Assembly (NCBI RefSeq): GCF_041146395.1
Contig: NC_091008.1
Span: 6,771,501 to 6,835,500, forward strand
Source of the DNA: Eulemur rufifrons
Lineage: Eukaryota; Chordata; Mammalia; Primates; Lemuridae
Length of the DNA: 64,000 nt
Direction of reading: 5' to 3'
Shown: positions 1 to 59,625 of the stretch, one piece after another
Layout of the letters: every line of letters begins with the position of its first letter
How positions within the stretch are numbered: the first letter of the stretch is position 1
Translations under genes and position numbers: made by a program
Notes under the pieces: generated by a model
What the model was told of the DNA's origin: nothing
The model's database searches: none
The model's input: the letters and a program-made list of their open reading frames with translations, nothing else

Positions 1-560
1 TAATTCGGTTATTCCTTCTGTAATAGTAAAAATGTCAGTGACCCTGTTAACCCCTAATGAGTCTATAATTACACGATATCCGCTCTTTAGTTTATCCTGA
101 ACTTCCGTTTCGTGGTGCTGGACTACCACTCCTCTGAACAGTCTTATTTTATTTTTGCTTTCATTGCCAACTTGAACAGGGAAATTTCTTGTAGAACCAC
201 CTCCCTCCCAAAAATTTATCTCTTCATGAAAGTCGTCACTTGTGAGAGAGCAGTGACTAGAGAACAAGGTTGTGTTGTGGTGGTGGTTGGCCAAGCATCC
301 TCAGTAGCCAAGGGACTCACGCAAGACCTTCAAGGTCTGCCCCAGCAAAAGGGCAAATTGTCTCTTATCACAGACCTTCATCCCTGATCGTTAAAGATGT
401 AGAGAGTTTCTCTCAAGTCGAGGTGTGCCTTGGGTTTGAATGTGCCTACGCGTAGTTGGGTAGGTTTTCAAAGATAGATATTTATAAAAATAGATTTTTC
501 TAGATTGCCAGTTGTATTAAGGCCATGGTGAATTAACGCATCTTCTCTTGCTGTTTGCAG
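1..560 (+). other. TBCK intron, 3' part (upstream intron not fully in window)
   Basis: This is the downstream end of the intron that precedes the first visible exon, ending in the acceptor ctgtttgcag at 551-560. I see no repeat that I can name with confidence and no exon. The short open frames at 112-455 have no family resemblance and are taken as chance. Confidence 0.7.
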
Positions 561-47181
<46,621 letters not shown>

Positions 47182-47669
47182 AGAGCCGAGTGTGGCTACC
47201 AGGGGCCAGGGTGGCACCGGCACCCACGGCACAGACCCTGCCAGCTGAGCCCTCCAAGACAGAACCAGGCGTCCAGACTGTTGCATTTCCCGAAACCTTT
47301 GTCTCGAGACATCCCTTTAAATCTCAGAACTCAAATGCTCAGCTATCCAGGCAAGAAACTTGACTGTACATGTACTGCCAAAAGAATTTTCCTAGCAGTG
47401 AAACCTGATCGTGCATTTCTACCACACTGCCACACAAAGCCACAAGAATGCAGCTGACAGAGCAAATTTAGCATCATCAGGAAATCCCAGTTGCCCTGAA
47501 AAAGCTGTCCCCTCCTGCGCTGGACAGTCCTCAACAGTGGCCTTATCTAGAAATAGAGACCGAATGTGGGCTGAAACCATCGTCTTTCCATGGTAAAAAT
47601 TGAGAAGCTATGTACAATGCATTCCTTGTAAAGAAAAGCTACATCGGGTAACTCACTTTACCCAGACAA

Positions 47670-47670
47670 G

Positions 47671-47703
<33 letters not shown>

Positions 47704-47712
47704 TGTGTGCGC
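47670..47712 (+). repeat. (TG)n microsatellite
   Basis: About 15 TG units followed by a cg/tg interrupted part (gcgcgtgtgtgcgc). Alternating purine-pyrimidine. Confidence 0.95.
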
Positions 47713-48412
47713 TTAGGAGTAGAGTTTAGCCCACTGCAGAACATGGTAATAGTTTCCTCCCAGAAAAATGAATTTCAGAAACCGTTTATATATATATCAC
47801 GAATAGTCAAATATTGATTCAGAGCTAGGAGGTTAGTTGGAGATACTTTCTCAAATGAGTCTGATAGAGGCTAATGGGTGTTAAAAAGTTTCCAGCCTCC
47901 TTTGGGCTCCTACGACTCGGTCACTGGACAGTCCTCCTAAGTGGTGGTTTATCCACATTTAATTTGTAACAAGATTTTTCTTTTCATATCAACATGCCGT
48001 AATGTCAGATAGTCATTTTGATTTATGCCACAATTGGGTGCCTAAAAAGAGGCAGGAGAGGACTGTTTTCCTGGTAACAAGGAAATTTCTAAAAACATCC
48101 CTCCCCTTTTTTTACGTTAAATTAATTAACATGAATCCTAAGCAGATTAAGTCTGATAGCAACCCAGGTAAGAGAGAAGGACTAGTTCATATTTCAAAGA
48201 TAAATATACCTACAGATATTTATCACTATTTTTAAAGACAAAAAGCGATTGAAGCCTCTATCATGGCCTCTCGTTAACTAATATTTTATAAAACCCAATG
48301 GACGTGAAATGTGCTGATTAGATATCTAAGCCCATATCCCAAAATACACTTACTTGTAAATTGTATATATGTGTATATGTGTAAGTGAATGAAATCATAA
48401 AAAGATGATTTT

Positions 48413-48418
48413 AATAAA
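48413..48418 (+). promoter_or_regulatory. Candidate polyadenylation signal (AATAAA)
   Basis: Canonical hexamer in an A/T-rich context about 1.23 kb after the TBCK stop. No obvious stronger alternative was seen between the stop and this point. Confidence 0.4.
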
Positions 48419-48439
48419 TTAAATCTTAACCCCCTCATT

Positions 48440-50350
48440 TCAATATAAATTCTGGACTTGTTATTTTAATAGGAATCTCAGCAGCAGTATAACAACTATT
48501 TAAGATTTCTGTGGTGACTTGTATAACTTACATAAAGCAAGACATTACATATTTGTGAAGAAACCATCCCATAACATGAGAACAGCTCAGGCAGAGGCTG
48601 ACTGTATTAAGTGCCCTATAAATAATTAATTGCATGACATTCTTAAAATTGCCTCTTTTGATGAAGTGAAGTTATATTAAAGTTCATTATTGTCAGCCAA
48701 ATTCTGTTACATCAAAAAGAATAAATTAATGAGGAAATTAATCGTTGCAATTATTGAGCCCTTTTAATTAAGCTTGTCCTGCCCAGGAACATCCACCGAA
48801 CCCCTTTTAAAAAGCTGCCAGGCATTTATTGCAAAGCCCGGTTGGAATTTTACGTGCGTGCATTACTGGGTGTGCACTTTATTACTCCGCTGAAACAAAA
48901 TGCTGATCTTTGAAGATTCGAACAAAATGCTAAAGTAAATAAATATCCGGCACAAAGTAGTTATAGGAAAATAACCAAATGAAAACAGTAAATCGTGGCA
49001 ACTCCAAATGTTGTCACCCCAAACACACACCTGCCACCAAACATGTCTGGCTCCAGGTCATGGTACTTCGTTGCTCCATGAGAGCTTCAGGTGTCTCAGG
49101 GACAGGCTCTCCCCTCAAATGACACGTGTGTTTTCTGTTTACCCGGATCTTAGAAGGCCGGAATGAGGAAGGATCATGGGCTGAGCTTTCAGGCCGGCTG
49201 GCGGCTGGCGTTTGCTTAGTGTTCGTGATTAGGGGAGGGGTAGAACTTTCTCAGGGATCTTTCATTTCACAACACTGAGTTCCTTTAAGCCCCCCAGAAT
49301 TACGGTGAATCCCACTGGGTGCAGCTCTAGGAAGCTCAAACCTCCACTGTGCTCAAGATAATGACCATCTTCAGAGAGATTTCCAACGTCCGCATTTAAC
49401 CTCCAGATACCTCGAGAACAAGAAATATGTTCCAAGATCCCAACACTATCACGTTAAGTAAATTAACAACGACCACCCTGACAAAAACACGTTTTAGGAA
49501 GAGGAGAGGAAGAGAGAGTTAGAGTTTTCTTCTCCCTTAAACTTCGAATTAAGGAGGCTCAGTATCAGAGAACCCAGATTCCCTGGGAAGCTCACAGAGG
49601 TTCGGTCCTCACATATATAATACAAAAAGGGGAAAATAACATTTATCCAGCCGGTCTCCTGGACTTATATTGAAGCTCATGGAAAAGTATTATTTGAATA
49701 TAATATGTTTACAATGTTTAGAGAAATCATAACTCTCCTGTAAAACTATCAAGCTAAATTTTTGACCTATTGTCTAATTTTTAAAGAAGAAATATGGACA
49801 CAACAAATAATACTTTTACAATCCATATATCTGGTCCTATTACGCAGCATAAAAGGAAAGATTCACGAGCAGCGTTAATATTATCTATTGCACACTTGCT
49901 ACTGTTGGATTCAATTTAAAGCAACCATCTCTGCCGAGTGGATAAATTATACACAAGATTCTTTCAGACTTCTCTTTGTTTTACACACTACCCTTTCCCA
50001 ACCCAGTTTTTACCAACGTAAAACATACCATTTTTTAAAATAATCCAAATTCTCTCGATAAAAATCTGGCAGTTTCATTTTGCCCATAACTATCTACACC
50101 TAGATGGCAGAGATTAACTTTGTTTCCAATCCATCCCCTTCCCTTGGTTTTATCTCCCTCTTCCCAGGCAGCTCACTCCTCCACTTCAAAGCAGTTTTGT
50201 GGTTTGTCTTGCAGAAAAATCAATGCCTGAGAGATGAAAAGCGGCTCTTATTTATCTCTGGCTGCTGAAGGTCATTGCGCTCAGCAGCGTCTGTGGTCTT
50301 TGCGGGGTCCACAGACATTGTTCCTTCCAGAAGGGAGAAGTAAACCAACA
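48440..50350. other. Repeat-free intergenic block, candidate regulatory DNA
   Basis: About 1.9 kb with no recognisable transposon. It contains several TAAT-core homeobox-type words (e.g. attaattgcat near 48626, aattaatgagg, gaaattaatcg, ttttaattaagc between 48720 and 48775) and low-complexity-free, gene-like base composition. No coding frame of note. A conserved enhancer is an inference; conservation cannot be measured here. Confidence 0.35.
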
Positions 50351-50365
50351 TGCCCAGAAACCCTT

Positions 50366-50399
<34 letters not shown>
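50366..50399 (+). repeat. (GA)n microsatellite
   Basis: gagagagacagagagagaga… about 34 nt. Neighbouring unique sequence on both sides. Confidence 0.9.
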
Positions 50400-50465
50400 T
50401 GGGACTTATTTTAAAGGGACAGGATCACATCAAAAGAGAAATATGTTAATAAGAATCAGTATTGA

Positions 50466-50790
50466 GGCTGGGTGTGGTGGCTCACGCCTGTAATCCCAGC
50501 ACTCTGGGAGGCCGAGGCGGGAGGCTCGCTCGAGGTCAGGAGTTCAAGACCAGCCTGAGCAAGAGTGAGACCCCGTCTCTACTAAAAATAGAAAAAAATT
50601 ATCTTGCCAACTAAAATATATATATAGAAAAAATTAGCCGGGCATGGTGGCACATGCCTGTAGTCCCAGCTACTCAGGAGGCTGAGGCAGGAGGATCGCT
50701 TGAGCCCAGGAGTTGGAGGTTGCTGTGAGCGAGGCTGACACTACAGCACTCTAGCCCGGGCAACAGAGTGAGACTCTGTCTCAAAAAGAA
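50466..50790 (+). mobile_element. Alu element, sense, full length
   Basis: ggctgggtgtggtggctcac to A-rich end (aaaaagaaag). Direct repeats gaatcagtattga on both sides (about 50453 and 50792). Confidence 0.96.
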
Positions 50791-51190
50791 AGGAATCAGT
50801 ATTGAAGTATTGGTGTTTGGAGTGTAAATTTAGAGTGTTCTCAACTGTGACTCTGATTTTTGAGAAAGCTACGTCCGGACTTGTTACACGGCACAAAACT
50901 GCACAGTGTATCATGTCCTCTAACAGGCATCCGTGAAGTTATCTGGAGTTAGCAAGCTTTAAGGACCACACTAATAAGGACATTGATAAATGAGCGTAGT
51001 GGGCGTTGAACTCCACATAGGGAAGCAGACGCCTCATTTTGCCCCCATAGATGTGGCCGCACTTGGAGGCCTTGCTCAGCCAGCCTTCTGTTGGCCCTTT
51101 GCAGACATGGTGACAGGCTCTCACTCACCCTACTATGTGCATTCCTTGGCTCTTAATGTTCTTTATATTCCAAAGCCATTGTTTTCTTTC

Positions 51191-51524
51191 TTTTTTTTTT
51201 TTTTTTTTGAGACAGAGTCTCACTCTGTTGCCCGGGCTAGAGTGCCGTGGCGTCAGCCTCGCTCACAGCAACCTCAAACTCCTGGGCTCAAGCGATCCTC
51301 CTGCCTCAGCCTCCCGAGTAGCTGGGACTACAGGCATGCGCCACCATGCCTGGCTAATTTTTTCTATATATATTTTTAGCTGTCCAGCTCATTTCTTTCT
51401 ATTTTTAGTAGAGACGGGGTCTCGCTCTTGCTCAGGCTGGTCTCAAACTCCTGACCTCGAGCGAGCCTCCCGCCTCGGCCTCCCAGAGTGCTGGGATCAC
51501 AAGCGTGAGCCACCGCGCCCGGCC
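51191..51524 (-). mobile_element. Alu element, antisense, full length
   Basis: T-run, gagacagagtctcactctgt, extended linker in reverse, ending accgcgcccggcc. Confidence 0.96.
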
Positions 51525-51799
51525 ATGACCCCGTTTTGAGGGGAGAAGGCAGGAAGGACAGAGTGTGGGTGGGTTCCTCTTCCACAGTCTGCGACGCTTC
51601 CCTCCTCCTAGATTTCTTTGAGGACAGGATGGGTGGCATTTTCATCTTGCTATTTCTCATAGAAAGCAGTGCCCTGTCAGCACCAAAGTGGGCTCTAATG
51701 AGCATTCATGGAATGGAGAAAGGACGAGAACACAGTTCACAGCATAAAAGGCATCAATGCACAATGACTGATTAAGTGCCAGACCGTGAGCCTCCTTCA

Positions 51800-53050
51800 C
51801 CCTGGGATGTCCAGGGGGTGATTAAAGCAAGAGCTCACTGTCCCTGCCACATGCACAGGACTTAGCAAAGAGAATGAAGCAGAGCCGCGCGGCACAGCCG
51901 GCAAATGAGCCGCGTGCTCTGCAAAAGCCAGACCTGGTGTTTCCCCGTGACCCAAAGCTGTCCCCAGCGGGGCCACTTCGCAAGATGGGGGTGGCCTCTG
52001 TGCTCGGGACTCAGACACTTTGCCGCTTTTCGTTTGACCTTGAACAGGCAAAACTGTTCTGTCTTCTTCAGTCTCAGGGCTTTTTTTAATCTGTTCAATG
52101 GGGTTGATTAAAGCCCATGTTGCAGGCTCGGCAGGAGCCGTAAAGAAGAAAATGGCTAATCAGGCAAACAGCACGTAACACACAGAGCACATGAGGATAG
52201 AGGTAGCTACTTTTACGCTTTTTATTATCAACCTACTAGCAGAGAGCTTGTCACCTTATTACGGATTCGCCCTTAAAAGGCCCGTAAATCTCGTGACTGC
52301 GCCGTGCTTGAGGTCTTTTTCCACCTATTATGCGGGAATGAAGCAGTCGGACCACAGAAAGTGCTACGGCTGCCTTAACGGGCACTGGGGAATTCGGTGC
52401 GTTCCTTGCTGGGCTTTGGGGAAATGACACCTGCTCCCTGGGGTGATTTGCCAGCCTTCCCGAGAGCCACCAGGCATTCGCCTGCTGGAAGACAGACCCC
52501 GCTGTAGCCGGCTGTGGCTGCCACCCCTCTGAACCTTTGCAAAAACAGTCTACACCCGCGAGTGTAGGCGAGTCCATCTTGATCAGCTGCCAGCCAGCCC
52601 TGACCTCTTCATTTCCAGACAGCCTATTTTGAGTCAGCTGCGTGGAGCTGCGCCTTGCAAGTCCCTTTTAGCCCCTGCCTGTCACCAGATGTTCTCCTGC
52701 TTTGTCCAAAAGCGACTTCATGCATCCGATTCCTAAAAGCACCGTGAGTTACTTCCGTGGCGGGTGGTGACGACCCGTCTTCCCGGGCCCCTCAGTGGGG
52801 AATTTTATCTTGACGCGAGGATTAGTACCTAATTCCGGCACCACCCAGCACCAAAGTACCATGATAAATCTTTCCTCTGCTGCTTAATCATTGGTGTTAG
52901 TGATATGTTTGTTATTCTAACTGTCTTAGAATTCATGGGCGCAGGGAAGAGGGAAGAGATTTTTGCTTCACGACGGCATAGCACTCTTTTGGTTTCCGTT
53001 CTAGAAGTAACCTAACTGCGTAATCTAAAGAATTTCTTGAACCAAGTTTC
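51800..53050. other. Repeat-poor intergenic block
   Basis: No transposon recognised. Includes a gagtcagctgcg stretch near 52630 (E-box cagctg plus AP-1/MAF-like tgagtca) and a long mixed-composition segment. No supported ORF. Candidate regulatory DNA only. Confidence 0.3.
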
Positions 53051-53079
53051 CTATTAGGACGCTTTTTTTTTTTTCATCC

Positions 53080-53117
53080 ATTCAAAACATTTATTGAGCA
53101 CCTACTGTATGCATCAA
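53080..53117 (-). mobile_element. L2 tail remnant, antisense
   Basis: 'ccattcaaaacatttattga' then 'gcacctactgtatgc' is the reversed L2 terminus. Very short. Confidence 0.55.
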
Positions 53118-53118
53118 A

Positions 53119-53167
53119 TGTTTTTGTTTTGTTTTTGAGATAGGGTCTTGCCATATCGTCCAAGCTG
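53119..53167 (-). mobile_element. Alu 3'-end fragment, antisense
   Basis: 'tttttgagatagggtcttgc' plus 'catatcgtccaagctg' is a short diverged Alu end, cut by the following L1 tail. Confidence 0.5.
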
Positions 53168-53309
53168 TTCTTTTTTTTTTTTTTTTTTTTTTTTTCAGCT
53201 TATTATGGGGTTACAAAAGTTCAGGTTATGTATATTCCCCATGCGCCCCCCCTATGGCCCCCCGAGTCAGAGCTTCAGGCGTGTCCATTCCCCAGACTGG
53301 GACTCTTAA
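53168..53309 (-). mobile_element. L1 3' tail, antisense
   Basis: Long T-run, then 'cagcttattatggggttaca', 'aaaagttcaggttatgtata' and 'gagtcagagcttcaggcgtg': the reverse of the L1 3' terminus, only about 140 nt. Confidence 0.8.
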
Positions 53310-53599
53310 TCTTAAAAGCTATCTTTTAAATATGTCTCTTATTACAAATACTCACTCGAAATAAAATCGGAATTCAAATTTAGCAGGTTATTTATCTTTA
53401 TATCTCCATAGTCCTTCCTTGAGGAAAAGCGCCGACAGCTTCTTGATCATATAGGAGCTTTGCTGCCCTAAGAATACTCTGTGGTATAATTTAAACCCAT
53501 TTGTCACGGTTGGGAGAGGAGAGACCGCACGTCTTGCACCCATGAATTGCTCTAATGCCGCGTGCAGAGGAAGAGCGCGTGTGTGCTGTGGAGTCATTA

Positions 53600-53830
53600 C
53601 ATGGGGACTTTGGCTTTTCCCTTTCTGGCCGTATGACCCGGGACATTTAATTTACCCTTGCTGAGCCTCAGTTTCCACAGTTGCAAAGTGGGTTGAATAA
53701 TTCTGTGCGCTTTTCAGGGCTATAGTGAAGATAAATGTGACGATATTTATAGAACATTCACCAAAGTGCCTCGCACAGAGAAAAGACGCAATCGACAGGG
53801 CAGCCAACGTTATCAATAACAACACGCCTA
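53600..53830 (+). repeat. MIR element, sense
   Basis: 'gctgagcctcagtttccaca', 'gtgggttgaataattctgtg', 'agggctatagtgaagataaa' and 'aagtgcctcgcacagag' match MIR in order. Confidence 0.75.
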
Positions 53831-53939
53831 GCTCGAGTGCTGCTTCTAAGTTCTGCCACTGAAACGCAAGCCACGGTAAAACCGGCAAGCACGGTGCATT
53901 TCGTAGCTAGGAGAGGGAACATCCTTTATTCACAGTGTC

Positions 53940-55180
53940 TACCTGTAAAGGATGGGCTAGGAAATTCCAGGCGAATGATTGAGAGGATGCCAGCAGGGTT
54001 CTTGAGCAATTAGAGAATGGCCACAAAAGGTGAGTCAGAGCGCAGCAAGAATGCAGAAAGCACGCCGGGGTTTGCCAGGGTGGTTGGGAGAACCCTTTGC
54101 TGAAACCTAACAAGGAATAAGAATTTTACCCTGGTGGGTAGACGCGGAGGGCGTTGCAGGGAGGGAAAACAGAATGCACAGCAGCGAGGAGACAAGAGGA
54201 AATGAGGAAACTGAGGGAGGCAGAGTCGTGGGGGAGTCATGAGGCCGCAAACGGCCCGTCCCCAGCACTGCAGGGGCCCGTGCGAGCGCACAGGGGGACT
54301 CCTGAGGTTCTGGACACCCGAGCTGGGGGGGTGGAGGCACAAGCTTCAGTTGTGCACATCCCCCCGGCCCCAAGACAGGGCCAGAGCAGGACTAAAGCAC
54401 AGAGCTGGACCCAGAGCTGAGGCCACTGGAGAATTCTGAGCAGCAGCATCGTCTGGTGAACTTGAATGTTGGACACGTCACTCTGACAGGAGAGAAGAGG
54501 ATTGACGGAAGGAGGAAAGAGCTTGGAGGAGGGAGTCCAGCGAGGCTTCTATAACTGGGGGGTGGGGGGGGAGTATCCGAACAATGGCGACGTAGATGGA
54601 AGAATAGAGACAGGAAAGCCTAAGGATGCAGAATCAACAGGACTTAGCGATTTTGTAGATGTCTGTGTACTCGGTGTGCAGGTGCAGACAAGGAAGACAG
54701 AGAAGTCCAGGCGGGCTTCCCGGGAGGCTTGGTCACGAAGCGTCGCTGGCTGAGACGCGGAGAGGTGGAAAGAGCCAGAGAAATTGGATTCAGCCCTGGA
54801 CTTGAACTTGAACTTCCTGCTGGAAACCCAAATGCAGTCGCCTGGAAGGAAGCGGAATGAACGAGCTGAGGGCGCGGGTAGCCGTCTGGGGTGGACACAC
54901 GTCTGGGGGACGCTGGCACTTCTGTAGCAGTGAAAGTGACGGACGTGGATGAAATTGGGGAGGGTGTGAGTGAGACGAGAAGGCTGAGGGTGGAACCCTG
55001 AACAATCCCTGATGAAGGATGGGCAGAGAGAACAGGGAAGGAGGTGGGTGGGTTGGAGGTGTAGGAAGAGACCCAAGAGAGCAGCGTGGCAAGAACCTAT
55101 AGCTCAGTGGAGGGAGGACACAATGGTTAGGAATGTCAGATGCTGCTGGAAAGTCAAGTAATATAAGCAATCAAGAAATG
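53940..55180 (-). mobile_element. Long L2 LINE fragment, antisense
   Basis: Reversed L2 coding sequence with patches such as 'tgttggacacgtcactctga', 'gaatcaacaggacttagcga', 'gaaccctgaacaatccctga' and 'aatgtcagatgctgctggaa'. The minus-strand open frames of up to 175 residues over 54549-55170 are decayed L2 reverse-transcriptase sequence, not host genes. Confidence 0.65.
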
Positions 55181-55188
55181 GTTATTTT

Positions 55189-55532
55189 GGCCGGGCGCGG
55201 TGGCTCACGTCTGTAATCCCAGCACTCTGGGAGGCCGAGGCAGGTGGATCGCTCAAGGTCAGGAGTTCGAGACCAGCCTGAGCAAGAGCGAGACCCCGTC
55301 TCTACTAAAAAGAGAAAGAGATTATCTGGACAACTAAAAATATATATATAAAAAAATTAGCCGGGCATGGTGGCGCATGCCTGTAGTCCCAGCTACTCGG
55401 GAGGCTGAGGCAGGAGGATCGCTTGAGCCCAGGAGTCCGAGGTTGCTGTGAGCGAGGCTGATGCCACGGCACTCTAGCCCGGGCAACAGAGCGAGACTCT
55501 GTCTCAAAAAAAAAAAAAAAAAAAAAAAAAAA
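55189..55532 (+). mobile_element. Alu element, sense, full length
   Basis: ggccgggcgcggtggctcac to a 26-nt A-tail with extended linker (ctaaaaatatatatataaaa). Confidence 0.96.
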
Positions 55533-55539
55533 CCCAAAG

Positions 55540-55595
55540 ATTTCGGATGACTCCAATGCAGGCTGAAGTTTGGGAACCACTGGTGTGGAGCGTCG
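55540..55595 (+). mobile_element. DNA-transposon right end (remnant)
   Basis: 'ctgaagtttgggaaccactg' is the terminal word of hAT-type MER elements (reverse of CAGTGGTTC…). Only the tip remains. Confidence 0.4.
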
Positions 55596-55599
55596 GTCC

Positions 55600-58080
55600 C
55601 CCTACCCGGCCTCCTGAGTTGTTTATCTGCACGGCATGGAAAGAGGGGGCTGCAGGCAGGAGATAATGAACTTAGGCCTGACCTGGCAGCGTGATCTTCG
55701 CCACCCGGGAGGCAAAGGTGACAGAGTGCAGGACACAGGGCGGTGTCAGCGCGGTGGCAGCTCCAGAAAGTACAGCAGCTGCCCGGCACCTTGCAGGCTG
55801 CTGGTGTGGACCCCTGGGAAAAGGCAGCCCCTTGGCGTGGACATCTGGACTGTGAGGACGACCCCAGAGCCATGCAGAGCTGGCTTCTCCGTCCCTAGCT
55901 CGGAAACCCCGAGCAGAAGAGCATAAAACGGCAGTTCCTGAGGTCACGTGAGATGCCACGGAGGAGTCTCCAAAACCGGGTGAGACTTTGATGGGGTCGG
56001 GGCTTCAGGGATAAGCAGCTGGGGCTTGGGGGAAGCCTGTGACATTTCGGCTGTTCCCACTGACATGATCCTGTTGGACTGGTGCAGGCCGGGAGGCTGG
56101 AGTTGCAGGAATGGAAATTGATCCTTAGTGTCGGGTTTAGACACAGAAAACCCTGATGCCTTCGTCTCTCTCTCTGATGACTCTGTGCTGTACACACCAA
56201 GCAGAAAATACCGGCCTGGATTTAAAAGCAAAGAGAGACCATCCTTCCTCCCCTCTCTCTCTGACACACACACTTGCACACACATGCACAGGTCTACACG
56301 GCATGCTGCAGGTCTACACGGCACGCTACAGCGGGTGATTCCCAGCTGATGGGGAAATCCTGCCTCCCTGAGCATCCATCAAACCCACAGCCTCCCCGTG
56401 ACAGTGACCCCATCAGCTCCAGCCGCCAGAAAATAAACGAACCATTCCAAGGGTTCTGGAAACTTCTCGGACACAGCGGTTTGGCACTCTGTGCTCTCAC
56501 CAAAAGGATACTGAGTTTCCGGCCACTCTGCCCGCGGTCGGACTATTCCTCCTCCTTTGAAGACCATAATGTCCCTTTTCTTCCCTACCTGCTTATCCTC
56601 TTGTAACTTGAAGGCTCCGAAGCCCGAGTCTCGAAAATCGTTCCTTGCACCCTTGGGTTTTGTTGGACAAAAGAACCGCCGATGTCCCCGCGGGGTCACC
56701 AGGACACACCTCCTTCCCTGTCCTGTGTCCCTTTCCCCGGGGACATCAGGAGATCAGACCCTGCTGGACAAGGGTGTAAAATTCTTGCCAATGGCTCGAC
56801 GCCGCTGTTTCTCGTCCCCTGTGGCTTCACGCCACGGGGTCCCGTGACACAAGCCCTGTCGCACCTGCTATCTTTCTCCGCTGAGTTTCCTACGACAGGC
56901 GGCAGGAAGTCAAAGGACACGGGGACTTTCCGACACCGGGATCTGTTTACAGACCTGTCCCCAACACCTGCCAGGGAACCCAAAGCAGGAAAGCTCCTTC
57001 CTGTCCTCCGCCTGTCTGTCATTTGGGGGCAGCGGGCAAAGTCACTCGGTGACGTGGAGCCCGGGGGACAGAGCGAGGGCACGGTGGCCTAGCAGCCCCA
57101 CCGTGGATCCCGAACACACAGGTGTCGCAGGCAGCAAAGGCCCCGCAGAGCCCCCCTGCCTGGCCCCGGGCTGGCGGGACACGTGTCCCCTTGCAGGTCC
57201 TGCCACACCAGGACAGACTGGTTCCGTTCCGCCAGGGAAATAAATCTCCACCCGGGGATCAGGTTGTCTCCTGCCGAGACCACAGGGCAGAGCCAGTGAC
57301 AATGGCTTCTTTGGTGTTCTGGAAAGGACAGGCTGTTGGCACGGCTCACCCGTCCCCCTCTGTGGGGGACGTCGCTCTATCTGCCCCGTGTCCCCTTCCT
57401 TCCTCCCCGGGCACCGCATGATACACCATCCGATGGCATCGTCCACTGCACCTTGAATGAGCTCTTGTCCCCGTATCCATGTCTCTGACATTCGATTCGG
57501 GGTGTTACGACAGGTGACAAACAAATGTCCCTTTCGCAGAGGACCTGAGAAGAAAGGGCAGTTGAGAGCAAGCAGGCTGGTCACTGCCAAGCCCTGCAGG
57601 TGTCCCCAGCAGGCGGCCTGTGCCCGGGACTCCATTCCGTCCCGTCCTCGCAAACGGCCTCGCCCGCCTGGCAGGGCACAGCGACAGAGGTGGGGGAGGA
57701 GGGGATTCACGCTGGAGAGATTTTATTTAAATCGGCTGACATGGTGCCCCTAGGTTGGAAGATTCTCTGGCCTGGTATCGATGATGGTGACGTTGAATGA
57801 TGAGCTGGGTGCCCTGTCCGTGTTCCTCTTCATAGTCAGACCTATTCGTGTTTTGTTCACTCGTGACCTCCTGTAAGCTGGCGGTGACATCTCTGCTTCC
57901 CACCTGACAACGGCCCTAGTTTTCCAGCATTCGGGTACGCCCAGTGACAACTGCCCTGTCTGTACAATCCAGTCTGCGTGGCTTCCCGGGACGGAAAACT
58001 TGACCTCGTAAATGAAGACGTGAGCGCTGAGCCCAGAGGATGCTACGATTTCTACCCGTTAAACTGACTGGGAGGCCTTG
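55600..58080. other. GC-rich intergenic stretch, no gene recognised
   Basis: Compositionally distinct from the introns, richest from about 56640 to 57720. Long open frames on both strands (up to 222 residues on the minus strand at 57042-57710) are explained by scarcity of stops in GC-rich DNA. No domain, signal or splice structure was seen. A short duplicated unit, aggtctacacggca, occurs twice at 56290-56330. Confidence 0.5.
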
Positions 58081-58084
58081 CAGG

Positions 58085-58262
58085 GTCGCGGGAAGAAGCT
58101 GGGCTGCAGCGTCAGACAGACCTGGGTTCGAGTCCCGGCTCCGCAGCTCACGGACTGTGTGGGTTTGGGCAAGTCCTGTGACTTCCCTGAAACTCAGTCT
58201 CTCCATCCCCAGAATGAAGGCAGGAACACCCATCTTGTGAGGACCGACCTGTCTAATTCAGG
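58085..58262 (+). repeat. MIR element, sense
   Basis: 'agacctgggttcgagtcccg', 'gactgtgtgggtttgggcaa', 'acttccctgaaactcagtct' and 'ctctccatccccagaatgaa' match MIR. The tRNA-like B-box belongs to the SINE head, not to a tRNA gene. Confidence 0.85.
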
Positions 58263-58340
58263 TTAAATTCCACGTACTCTCCCCCAGCCATTGCACTTTC
58301 TAGACCTCATTCTGTTCTGGTCCGTACTCTCTGTTCCATA

Positions 58341-59000
<660 letters not shown>

Positions 59001-59194
59001 GTAAACACCTTTTAAACAAATGAATCGGAGGCTGGAATCCTCAGCATGTCTTCCTGTCTCGGTCCACACACCTCTTGCTTGCACTTTTATTCTTCCCCAT
59101 CAGACTTTTGCTTCTGGCCAAAATGCAATGACAGGGACCTCATTTTCCCTACATCTGATAACAGGTCGGATAGCGGTCACCCAGAGAGATCAAG

Positions 59195-59625
59195 TTATAA
59201 TCCCCGAACTTGCAAATGAGACCTTATTTGGAAAAGGATCTTTGTAGGTGTAACGTAGGTGAGGATTTTAAGTTGAAGACATTGCCCTGGGTCATCTGGG
59301 TGGGCCCCGAATGCCATCATAAATGTCCTTCCGGGACAGAGGGGCAAAGGGAGGTGACACGGACACTCGGAGGAAAAGGCAATTGAAGACAGAGGCCGAG
59401 ATTGAAGCGACGCAGTCCCGGAGCACCGAGAAAGCCACCGGAAGCTGGAAGAAGTAAGTTCTAGATTCTTCCTTAGCGGCTTCAGAGGGGGTCGTGGCTC
59501 TGCCAACATTTCCTTTCAGATTTCTGGCCTCCAGGATTGCGAGAACGTATATTTCTACTGTTCCAAGTTGCTCTAAGCCTCACAGTTTGGGGCAATTCGT
59601 TGCAGCTCTAGTAAACTAATGCACA
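59195..59625 (+). mobile_element. MLT1-type (MaLR) LTR, sense
   Basis: 'accttatttggaaaaggatc', 'gtcatctgggtgggccccga', 'ttctggcctccaggattgcg' and 'agctctagtaaactaatgca' follow MLT1 in order to its 3' end. No viral coding region. Confidence 0.8.

Larger units (their letters stand above)
47182..48435 (+). other. TBCK: Probable TBCK 3'UTR
   Basis: Repeat-poor sequence following the stop codon. The first canonical aataaa that I find is at 48413-48418, which would give a UTR of about 1.25 kb. A (tg)n run lies at 47670-47700. The end is inferred only from the signal, and an earlier non-canonical site is possible. Confidence 0.45.

Noticed and set aside
54549..55170. Minus-strand open frames of 91-175 residues
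   Set aside because: They lie over reversed L2 sequence; they are decayed LINE reverse-transcriptase remnants, not host genes.
57042..57710. 222-residue open frame on the minus strand in GC-rich intergenic DNA
   Set aside because: No domain, no recognisable family, overlapping open frames on both strands, and stop codons are rare in this composition.
58110..58145. Possible tRNA gene because of a 'ggttcgagtcccggc' B-box-like word
   Set aside because: Sequence continues as a MIR SINE; there is no cloverleaf with acceptor stem.
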